Below are positions 45,573 through 57,500 of a stretch of 64,000 nt of DNA, one piece after another. Source of the DNA: Apostichopus japonicus (taxonomy: Eukaryota > Echinodermata > Holothuroidea > Aspidochirotida > Stichopodidae). The notes beneath the pieces were generated by a model. It was given only the letters and a program-made list of their open reading frames with translations. It was not told the origin of the DNA and ran no database searches. How positions within the stretch are numbered: position 1 is the first letter of the stretch; every line of letters begins with the position of its first letter. Position numbers and translations under genes: made by a program. The stretch is taken from contig NC_092578.1 in the NCBI RefSeq assembly GCF_037975245.1, forward strand, positions 18,113,821 through 18,177,820, read 5' to 3'.

Positions 45573-48500
45573 GTATAGTACCACCATGACGTGATGAAAT
45601 GTATTTTATAACTTAAATGTTGTTCCTATCTACAGGCGCGTTATTCATTATTACCAGTTAGTAGAGTTACAGTAGGTTATGTTAATGAGAAAAGTACACT
45701 ACTGTAAGTAGAGTAGAGACAGGTGCAGCACTGTGTGTATCCTCACTCATAAATTCCCAAACCAGTTAAGTTTCCAGGATCCTCTATCGAACACATGAAT
45801 AGAACACATGAATAGAACACATGAAAAGATTCCAAATTTGAGTTAAAATGTTAAATTGGAAGCCACCCGACGAGTAAGTCCATAAGCGCATGCAGGTTTC
45901 TCCCATATTTTTGGTCGCTTATGCGTCGTAAAAATAACTGCTGATTATTATTATTACGATTAGTTTTATGATGATTATGATTATTATTATGATTATTATT
46001 ATTATTATGAATAGAACACATGAATAGAATGTTCATTGCTGTTCCTTCCAGGGACATGCTCAGAAATATTTGAGTGCCAGGCGGATCTGTGCGGTAGTGT
46101 GATCCTTGTCCTGGGGGGTGGGGGGGTCTAAGGGATGAGGTGGAAAATTTATGCAACTGAGTTATGCTTAGATGGCAAATGGTGTTATCTTTTACACCTA
46201 ATCCTGGCGCTAACGTGTGTGCCATGTATTCACCCATATTTCAAGTAAATTTAAATTTGTTAATTTAATCATCAAAAATAGTGCCGGGCGGAAACGTTCC
46301 AAATACTGTTTGTGCCCGGCGTGAGCACATTTCTGCACTTTGAAGAGTAGTTTCCAGGTACTGTAACTTAACTAGCTTCAATAATACTGTACCCTGGGCG
46401 TGAGCACATCCCATCCACATGGAAAACTTAGTTTTCAGGTAACCTAACTAGCTTTAAAATAAAACCCTGGAAATGGAATGCATTCAGTATTGTTAGGGAG
46501 GCCAATAGATTGATCCCTCATTCCATTGCTATTCAAACCTCTCTGAGCTGCTGCATAGGTAATGTATGACTCAGGATATTCACTGTTCATACAATACAGA
46601 TGAGCTAACACTAGGTTCCACATAGCAGAGAGATAAGCATCAGTGATCCCTTTGCCTGCGGCAGATAACGATTTCGCCGTAAAAGGAGGATTGTATAGGA
46701 AAATGAGTTCCACTGTGGATAGCTCTAGATGGGAGTACGAGCAGCTTGTCTATCTATCGAATCTAATGATAAATTACAATCTGTCCCAGTGCATGTTTTT
46801 CAGTAGGATACAGTACTTGCTGAATTTAATTCAAAGATCTGGAACCTTTTTTATTGAACACTAGCAAAAGCGACAGTTTTTTTTTTTTTGCCGTATTTGA
46901 CTAAGGGTACCTAGCTGCGAAATGGTGCTGGATTTCTTTTTTTGACATTTGAAGCACTTTACTCACTGCCGTTTTGTACCCACAGTAAGAATTACCATGT
47001 AGTCAGGAAAATGTGGATGCCACCCCCCCATCCCACTATGGGGTATGTGCTTGTTTGTTAAGCCAATGTCGTGCATTGGAGAACATCCATAACACTGCTG
47101 TAATTTGTACCATATGCAAATTTGTCGGACTAAATAGAACATCAAATTGCTCAGGTTTCTGATATTATGTAGCCCCTTTAACAGCTGAGTACTTCACAGC
47201 CAAGTACAGCCAATTACCTTAGTATTATTATGACCGGTGCTGTGGCGGAGTGGATAAAGGCGGTGGCATTTGAAGCAGCTAGGCTTGGCAATCGGGAGGT
47301 TAAGGGTTCGATTCCCGGCCGGGTCATGGTAAGGTGGGTTTTTCATACAAGAGTAATTCTACAGTTTTCCCATCTGAAATGACTTTCTAAATTGAAAGGA
47401 ATCCAAATTTGAGTTAAAATGTTGAATTGGAAGCCACCGGATGTGTATTAAGTTGGAGCTCATAAGGCCTTGCAGGTTTCTCCCACATTTGTGGTTGCGT
47501 TACAAGCGTTGTAAAAATACCTGCTGATTATAACTATTATTAAATATGATTACTATTTTACTGTCAAGAATTAATGTGTCAAATTTTATTGATTTATTTT
47601 ATTTATGAAATCATTGCTATCTGCCACTTGACAGTAGGACTTTAAAAGGCTCAAACCTAGATATCTGGAGAGTGAGAGAATTGCTGTGTGAATGAACTAA
47701 CTTACATTCACTCCTCCCCCTCTCCCCCCAACTTTTATTCCCCAAGGGCTGTGCTTGTTTATCAGTGAATGTCAGAGCAACACCTACAGTTTAAGTGGTT
47801 TCTTTTTTAACCTGCTGATCCAGAGTCACTCAGAGCTCTGCCTTCATATCTTAATTCACCATCTTCTTTGTAGACAGGCTGTGAATTAACAGACACAGGC
47901 TGCTGGATGTGTTCACCCCGGAGCAAATCAACACATCATTGAAGCACAGATCCATATATACATACATATAAATGTCCTTTTTTGCTGCTCGACCCTTTAA
48001 ACCGAGCATTATTGATCGTACCGTGTCCTGGAGTGCTCTCCACAGTTAGCTACCATCAAGATAAAATGTAAAGCTGTCGTTAAAAAACCAATGTTCCTTA
48101 AAGATCTATAGAAACCATTAAAACTGATAACAGCTCATAAAACAGTGCCACCCTACATGATACCATGTACACAAGTACTTAATGTGCTTTCAAACACTTA
48201 AACACTGTAAGAACGATAACATTAGTTTGTACTAAAAGTGGTTCAGAGTGAGTCATTCAATGCTGCAGTACTTACTTCTTGTTGACCTGGCAACGTATAT
48301 AATTATGTACAGAATGTTAGTTTCAGTTTGCATAGCAGGGTAGAGAGTTTAAAGTCCCCCAGCATGGGTGTGTCATTCTCCCAGATCTAGGGTCCCCCCC
48401 CCAGATAGTCTTCAGCTTGTAGTAATTGAACCATTTCCATTCATGTAATATGATATGCATTGTACAGTACCGTAGACCGGCACCAGCTCGATAAATTACA

Positions 48501-51500
48501 AACATGTAATATGCTGCTTGTATTGTACAATACTGTAGACCAGCACCAGCTCTGCAGTACAGTGAGTCATGTATATATTTTTAGCGTGGTATTTGTCAAT
48601 CGGAAGACATACTGTATGTTTGTTGTTATGACCCAGTTAGATATTTAGTTTTGTTTTATACCTTTCCTTGAAAGATGTTTGCTAAACCTTGAACCTAAAA
48701 CTATTGGGTACGGTATATTTTAGTCTTACTGTACATGTACAGTTACCAGTGGTTTCGTGTCCAGTCTGTGAATTTTTGCCTGCATGAGTGATTCACAGTA
48801 CAATAGTTCTCACATTCTTTTCATAATTCCACTCCTTGTGCACACTGTTTTGTTTCCGCATTAGACCATATATATTTCGTCCCAATTTCCCCAAAAACAG
48901 CTTGCTCTAGAATATTCCAACTCCCTAATTACCAATCTGAGTTTCTTAAAAATTGCGAGTGCTTTAAATACGAAATCTATTGGCTTTAAAATGAAGTTCT
49001 CACTGGTCAAAATTAAAACACACATCTGTTACTGTATGTTCAGTACATGTAGGCTTTGAGAGCGACTCATTAATTAATCAGCAGTTAATAACGGGCTTTT
49101 GTTATGTATGGATATCAGGTCAATTGTTTGACTAGCGATCATTAACCGGGTAATCATGGAAGTGTTCTTAATTTCTACCGGCGGAAAAATGCCTGCTTCT
49201 TGTTTCTTCTACCGGCAAACGACGAAATCCCCTGCCACTTTAGCCAGTGAATTTACCAAGAAGCCCAAATTTCGAGGCCTGAACAGCTCGAGATCTCTGA
49301 ATTAAATATCCACAGCTTTTTTTCAGAGAGAAATTACGGTCACTGCTAGAATAACACGCCAAAGACTAATCTTTCTTTGGGTACAATGTGTACATTACAT
49401 TTGACAGTTTGTGTAGATTTACGACATTAGGATCTATATTTACAGACTTTCTTTCCTTTATATACCCATTTTATTTTGTTCTGCATGGCTTTATGTTGTC
49501 CAAAGTGCATTGCCAATAGTGGTTTTATGTTTTCCAAAGTGCAAATGCCACTAAAATGGTAACAAAGCCATCTTCTCTCCAACACATACTTACAGATCTA
49601 TAAATTATCCACTTAATACGCAATAAGCAAACACAATTGATATAGACAACTCATCCATCAAATTTTATGGAAAAATGGAAAATTATGGAAAATTATCATT
49701 TTCTGTTTAACTGTACCAGTAGTCTACTTGAAATGTTTATTGATTCTCGTACCAAATTTTTATTACCCTGCAGTACAATTTTCATGGATAACTCTATACC
49801 TGAACATACCAGTCTATTGTAAGTGGAAGCTGGTGTAGTAACGACCAGGAACTATGTTGAATCCGGTGTAATTTTTTTCCCCTTTCGAAGCTACATGATT
49901 ATTTTGTTGTCAGATATGAAATAAATAGATATAATACTAAAAGTTATATAGGACTTTTATATGAGATTGATTGATAGCACTGAAGTGTGCCATCTGTTTG
50001 AAGGGTAAATATAAAATTTTCTTTGGTTTTGGGATAATTTGAAATGATCATTACTTCATCCTCAAGGCCCATCCTACCCAAGCATTCAGTAGTGAATATG
50101 TTGTGTTTCAAAACCTATTCCTTTTTTGATGTCTTAATAAAACTGAGGACTGTTTGACCTGTTCAGAGCCAGTGATCTGTTTGTGCCCAAATATTAACTA
50201 AAAATTTATATACCACAGGAACAGTTAATTCAACCTAGCTGGTTTAAGACATTGATCAAGCTTTAAAAGAGTTCCTTAGAACTTTAAGTCATGAAGGTTT
50301 TATGCATCTAGGCTACCATGCATTTGTACTATGCTCATATGAATATGAAATTGTTATTTCTGTATTCATTTATAATAATCTGTTTATTCTTTGTTTTCTC
50401 AGCCTGAAAATGATGGACCTCTTGATATCGATAGCTTCCAATAATAAGCTGAATCCTATTGCTTACCAAATAGCTCAGCCATCCAAGTACAAAGGCAGAC
50501 CTCCTAATGTGGTGAGGATTTTACTTTCTGTGGGTGTGTGTGTGTATGAACATGCCTGTTTATTGCTTTAAGTGTTAGGCTAGTTTGAATGTAGCCTAGC
50601 TTCTCATAAATTTATGGAACTGTTTGCTGTAGTAAAGGCTTAATTTAGAGATTTACAGACAAGTCAATCGTTTGTAAAAAGGTTTAGCCTTTAATGTATG
50701 TTTTATAACTTAAATGGTCACAATTTACTTACAGTAACACTTCATCTCTTTAATTAATAATTGTGTCCAAGTGATGTTAAACAACAGGGACACATTCTTA
50801 TGCTGACACTTATCAAATTTTCATTATTTTCATTAAAATGTGAATTAACTTAAATGTTCTCAAAGATATGTTCTCCTCCTCCAAGTCTTCAACCCCAGGA
50901 ATGCCAGTGCATTTTTTTATAAATTTTTTAGATGTGTGATGTTCATGTCTGTTATTTTTCTTCACTTGCAGTACACTCCTAGCCAATCAGCAGGCGATAT
51001 AATAGGCAGTAGTATCATGCTCGTACCGAAGAAAGAGAGGGAACAATTCAGTATTTATAAAGGCAACAAAAAGTCAGGTGTATTCGAGGTAAGATTGGCC
51101 AGGATTATCAGCTATCGTCTGCAAAAGTGACATCATTAAATTAGGATCCAGTCGGTCAGCCATTTTGTAACAGATCGTCAATAGAAAAGTCAATTTTTTT
51201 TACTGGTCAGTATGCAGCCCTTGTCACTCCAAGGACTTTGTAATATGGTTTCTCTTTTGGATTTTGTGGCTTTCATTTGGATCAAAAGGGTACTTAAGAA
51301 TTCATTTATGGGATTATTTATATGTGGGTATAAAGATAAAGCCCTGATAATATGGTATGTATATTAAATCCTGCCACTAGCTACTTTTTTTATTAATATA
51401 AACACTTGGTGTCTGTATTTTTCAGTTACCCAATGAGGTGAACGCGGTACACTCTATTTTTTTCCTAAAATGGTGTAATATCTGCTTCAAGTAGTAATTG

Positions 51501-54500
51501 ACTACCAGTTACATTGTGAAAGTGCTGTGGGACAAGTAGGTAAATAAACACCTAACTTCTTAGGCCGATATTAATGGGCTAGATTTTTTCAAAGAAGAAA
51601 CTGAATTTCCAAAGCATTGAGTACAGTTGCATGCTGTGCTATTAATTCAGGACAAGTGTTTTACAACACCAAACAGTTTTTTTTTTTTTTTTTTTGGGGG
51701 GGGGAGGGGATCAGACAAAACACACAAACATATATGTCAAAAACAACAGATATTGCACTTTGACTTTGCAACTAAAATGCTATTAATTCCCATAAAAAAA
51801 AATTCATTAGCATTTTAGTAACATATATCCAATAATAGGAATAAAGGCAGAAATTTGAACTGTTTGATACGCTATTTAAATATGGTTTTATTACACGTGA
51901 ATCGAAAAAATGAAATTTTTCAGAATTGAATGAAATTAAGCAGATCTTGCCAGTTAATGATCACTATGTAATTTGTAGTCTGTAAATTTTGATGTCTTCA
52001 TTTGAACAATTTGCAAACTTGATCTGAGTAGAACTTGGTCCATTTTTAAAATGGCCAAGATTGTGTCAAAATCCAGAAAAAAAAGGGGGAAAAAAATGGA
52101 ACGACTAGAAGAAATAAAGAACACAGATCTATGATCATAAAGAGCACTAATATATTCATAGTGAGAGCATTGTGGTCAAATGGCTATTGATCGACTTGCG
52201 ATCCAAGGATTACAGGTTCGATTCCTGGCCAGAGCAGTACGTTGTCTCCTCTGGCAAGGCATCATAGCTCCATTGCCTCTTCTCACCCTCGTGTATAAAT
52301 GAGGGCCTGTGAGGTAACAGGTGGGTATTGTTGTGGTCGTCGGTTTACGGCTGCACCCTATGGGATGTCCGTCAGAGGGGGTAGAGATGGGAACTGTATT
52401 GCCTTGGGAGGAAATTACTGTACAGTATATTGAATTGGGTATGTGGGGGGCTTGACAAGTTACCAGTGAAGATGGCTAAATTGTTGTAAACTCGTGTGAT
52501 GAGGCAATATTAGAACAAGTTTGTAAACCTCCAGCTATCAACTTAAACTTTCATGGTTTATATTTTTATATTTCTACTGACACGATAAACTTTTATATGT
52601 TGTTTTTGTTGCTTCTACTCTTTTTATTACAGCACACTGTCAGGCTCACGATTCATTCATCGAGGAATCACAAGATGGTATTTCGCACCAACCCGGGGAA
52701 GACGTTAAAGGAAGTGTTCCCCGACATCTGTGAGGAGCGAGGGGTCGATGCCAGCCTGTATTTGATGAGAGCGCACAAGCAGAAAGTTGATGCCGACCTC
52801 AGCAAGACCATTGAGAGTTTCGGTACTCTCGATTTTGACCTGATCGAAGCAGGTAGGTTTGCTGTTTAAATTTACGAGGAATTTTGCAAGCTGTTCTAAA
52901 CTTAAAAAAAGAAAGTTTGTTTTCTATTTACACAAGGTTATGAAAAGTGTTTTTGATTTGTGAAACATTGCTGAAGGCCACTTCAACCCCATGAGATCAT
53001 GCTGTGATCTTGATTGTGGTGTATCATGTTCAAAGTCTAAAAGCTATTTTGCTATTGTAAGGCAGTAGATTCCTCAAGTAACCATAGATAGAAAGACTTT
53101 GACTATGAAGCAAGAAGTAGAATTTACTATATTGGTATAAATGCCAGTAAATATTAGATGCAAAGAGAGAGTTGAATTCAAATATGCAGCTACCCTCAAA
53201 ATTTTATTTTTAAATTTTTTTTTGGCAAAGACTAAGTTAAACTTGGCAGCAAGTTGCATTTCAAATGCGATTACCAAGTGTCAGAAATTTTGTCGAAAAC
53301 AGGCAGTGTGTATAAAAATCACTTTCTAAGATATTTTTTCACTGTGCCAGGGTGGGGTGATGTACTTGCTCAAGATTGGAACTTGTACATTTGTCTATCT
53401 GTCTTTCCCTCAATGTGTTTGCTGGTCTGTCTGTCTGTTAAGAATAGTCTGTCTGTCTGTCTGTATAGAATCGTTGAAAATATTGCAGCATTCCTCTGCC
53501 AGATGTCCTTGGAGTAGTGAGTGTATCATTGACATTTTAGAGTCACACGGTTACCATGATTGTCTCCTCCGGGGGGAGGGGGTGGGGGTGGGTGGGTTTG
53601 CCAGGTCTGGGGCGGCCTCCCAGTATTAATTCAAGTAATTAAGTAATAAAGCTTCCATTCTGAGTTATTTTGCTAGACTACCGTACCTACCCTTACCAAT
53701 ATGAAAAATATTAAAGAAAAGTAAACAATTTAATAGTCTGTTTTTGTTTCAAAAATTATTTTGCTAACCAGCAGGAGCCGTGCTTAGCATAGCTCGATCC
53801 GGCTTGTCCCACTCTGACCACTGCATGACGGTTCTAAATCTGCATTCAGTTTATAACTTGAAGTTGATTTGTACGGCTTAATGCCTTGTATCACAAAGTG
53901 TACGTTTATAAGCGAAGCATCTTCAAAATTGGGTCTCTTTGAATTTGATTCACAGATGGTGAAAATAAACGAAAATCAGGAATTTTTGGAAAATTCAAGA
54001 GAAAGGTAAGCAAAGTAAAAATCAAGTTAATAGCAATATCTTGCATTCATCTCTCACGGTGTCTCCTAAATGATATAGAAATATATTGTGTTTGCCTTAC
54101 ATACTATAACTTGTCCCTGTGGTGATGGTGTTTTACATTGAACATACATTAGAAAGGAAATAAACACTGTATATCTCGTTACCATGTATTACAGAACTGA
54201 ATCTTAATGGCTAAAACTCATTAGGTGTAGTATCCCAAACTAAAAAGAAAGCAAAACAATCACATTAGGAAATATCACTTGATATCATAAATTTAATTTG
54301 TGTTCCTGTGGATGATTTTTAAATCATTAAGGGCTGTGAGGAAGAAGACCTTTTCTTTGGTCGGAAAAAATATTCACTTTTAAATATGATTTTGAAGGTT
54401 GCGTATATTATCATTTTTGCAAGATTGTAGGTTTTATTTACAGCATTTTGCTTCTCCACACTGTGAAGTTAGGGACAGTGAAAGGGTGAAAAGGGAATCC

Positions 54501-57500
54501 TCCAATGAAAAACTATATAACTGTGATGTTCATTTTGCGGTTTCAATCTTACAAAATGGTGTCTTATTAAAAACATCAAAAAGAGCAACCTCTCCACTCA
54601 TCATGAAGTATTATTATTACTTAAAGGTCGAAGGTCATCAGTATTCTTCTTAAATCTCAAAGCTAGAAACTGTTAAGAAGTTTCAAAGCACATTCTTGGA
54701 TGGTCTGACTGTTCAAATTCACCGCAGATCTACTGAAGGTGTGGGTTAAATTAGATAACTTTCTTAAGTAACGGGTAAATACTTGAGGAAATCTGTAAGC
54801 GTGAGTGTTGGAGAGTGACCAGTTTTGTTACTTTCTAGCATATTAACATGCCATCCCGATGATATCTCCTTCACGTACCGTATGCATATAGCATTGTTTT
54901 CTCAAATCCACGCACATGTTTACTTCGTCGTCATAAAAGTCTCTTCTAATTTTAAACATTTCTTCTTTTGTACAGGAAGATGAGGATGAGGTATGGTATT
55001 GAGTTTTTGCAAAACTGAGTTTTGCAATAAGTTGAGCTGCAAAAATAGTGCTCTAGTTTTTGAGAAATGCATTATCAGTAATTGCTTGTCCATGAGAATT
55101 TTTTTACCCATCATAGATTGTGAAAATTGAGAGACTTGCATGCTATGTAGTTGCTTTATAGGCTCTGTGTCAAAAGTAGGAGGCTGAGGGGGCTGTAGCC
55201 AGTAATCTATTGTGCTCAGATACCATTGGTCTGAAGAGATAATCCCTATTATAGATTCCGTAGGTCTGAAGAGATAATCCCTATTGTTTGATAATCACTC
55301 ATCCTGTCCAGTCTGGGAGTTTTTGCAGCTGCTACAACTCTTCTTCTTGACATGGTTCCTTACCAAAAGTTAACTTGAATCATCAGAAATAGCCAGTATT
55401 GATGCATATAATTTAATTCAAACTAAACCCTAGGATCAGATGAAGTGGAACCTTTTATGATATTGGAATACAATTTGTTGAAATTCTAGATCTATAAGCA
55501 GAATACGAAAATGTAGTATAGCAAAAAGCAATAACATTCTGACCATTTTCTCAAAGGAAAATTATCAAAACAAATCTACTGTCTTTATGTAGACAGGGTT
55601 GTAATCCATAAATATATCTGACCTCAGCACTCAGATTTCTGGTGGTTTAAAACCCTAATCTGTCTCAGGGAATAGGTCATGTTAAAAAAATTCATGTAAT
55701 AATTGCCACACAATTCACTAAAAAATTGCTACACAGTTTTGCTATCAAACTTAACCAAATTTGCTTACACCAATGCAAAGACATATTTCAGGTATTGTGC
55801 ACTGCTTAACCTTGAGTATAAATTACAAGATGTTATGATTATGAAAAATTAATTAATGTCAAAAAAATGCAATGTACAAAAGCAGTTATCTACAGCTGAA
55901 AAGAAGTCAGATATCTTCACTTAGACAGCATAGTAGACAGCATAGTAGTCTGCTCACCGTTACACCCACCTATGTACGTCTTATAATTGAAATAAGTCAA
56001 GTTTGGAATTCAAGAATATAAAGAAAGATATATTTTGAGTTCATTTTACTCGGAGATGCACTTTAAAGTCGATCCTAGTTAAGTACAGTAGTTTTGAAGT
56101 ATATCGTCCGACGTCCACAAGTACTAGATTTTGAGCTGTGGGGACCCTGTTCTTTGTTGGCAAAAGATGATAAAGATATATAAATTGTAGCAGTTTCATA
56201 TTTACAGCAATATTCTAATTTAGTAAATTGCTTTGTAGATTTCAACTCTGCCTCAGATTAGACAGTTCTCATGTGCTTGATTACATAACATCCATCGTTG
56301 AATTATAACTCAGTTAAATTAATTCATGTAAATTAATTTATTCATGTAGATTATTCTTAACCAGCTTAAACATGTCCTTTTGCACCTCTGAATATTCAAG
56401 CTTAAGGTATCATCTGAGCTGATTTAATTAGTGAACCGCTAAACCATTCATGTCATTACCTACGCTGTACTTGAACGGAGTGAACCCTGCCCCAATAATT
56501 TGGCCTGAAGATATAATATTTTAGTCTTGTCAAGCAAATCCTCAGCTACATTCCCCAATTTTTTTTGCATTTTTTTTTTAAGGCATGTGAAATATTTGAA
56601 ATAGTATAATAAACCTTTGTCGTATTCTCCGAGTCATTTCGTTTATTGAATGTCTTATGTAGAGTTTGGTTTCTTTGTTTTATGTTTTTTTTTATTCAAT
56701 ATTTAATGTGCTTGCTTGTGTCCAAAATGTACATATTAAAAGCGACTTAAATTAATTTGTGATAAGCGTGGCATAAAACATCTTTTTTTGGTCATGAGCT
56801 GTGCTAACATCAAGAGGAAAAAAACCAAAAAAAAAAACATGCAAAGTTTTTTCAATATTTGATCATCATGTCAGATTTTTTATATTTTTTTATTTGTTTA
56901 TTTTTTAATATAAAGTTGGTTTACCTGGAGATTAGTACTTTTGAACCAAACGTTTGATTCCGAATTTTTGATATTCAACTTCATAATTCTGCACTTTTTG
57001 TCACTTGTTGATATGTGATGAACCTTGTCTCAGCTGGTGTTAACTGTGCCCATGTCTAACCTAACAGCTTAAGCAAACTAACCATTCTTGCACTTGACAA
57101 ATTTTTAACAAAAGTGGGATTGTCGAGTCATTCGTTGTTCTGTCTGTGAATTTTTTTATTCATCGGTAAAAGTAATTCTCCCAAGTTTTATACATGCAGC
57201 TGATCCAAATTCAGAAGTTCAGAAATATTCAGAAAAATGTCTGGATATTTTTGTGCTTCCAAATTGTCCTTGAATTAAGGACCTTAGCAGCTGTTTAATC
57301 AAAGAAGTGAATGTCAAACTTGGTTGTGTCTGCTATCATGAATTTCTCTCTTGTCTTCATGCAAAAAGTTGACAATTTGAAACTACTATTCATGATAATG
57401 TTTCCACCCTGATCGAGGGAACTTGCTCTTTGTCTCTGATGTAGTAGTCATGGTAACATAGGATGTGTAGGGTAGTGGCTCTGACTTCTCACATCAGATG

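Larger units (their letters stand above)
45573..50402 (+). other. COBL intron 1 (4.8 kb)
   Basis: It holds a SINE B tail (45823-45965), AT-rich microsatellites, an imperfect tandem duplication at 46300-46440 (GCGTGAGCACAT, then AACTAGCTT, twice), a SINE B copy at 47231-47545 and many ACAGTA/TACTGT words. A minus-strand open frame at 46444-46713 is discussed among the findings. Confidence 0.8.

Noticed and set aside
46963-47145. Minus-strand frame next to a SINE B copy
   Set aside because: Short, no recognisable domain, no splice support.
47231-47327. Functional tRNA-Ser gene at the head of SINE B
   Set aside because: The acceptor stem pairs poorly and the same head-plus-body structure recurs at 43.1 kb, so it is a SINE head.
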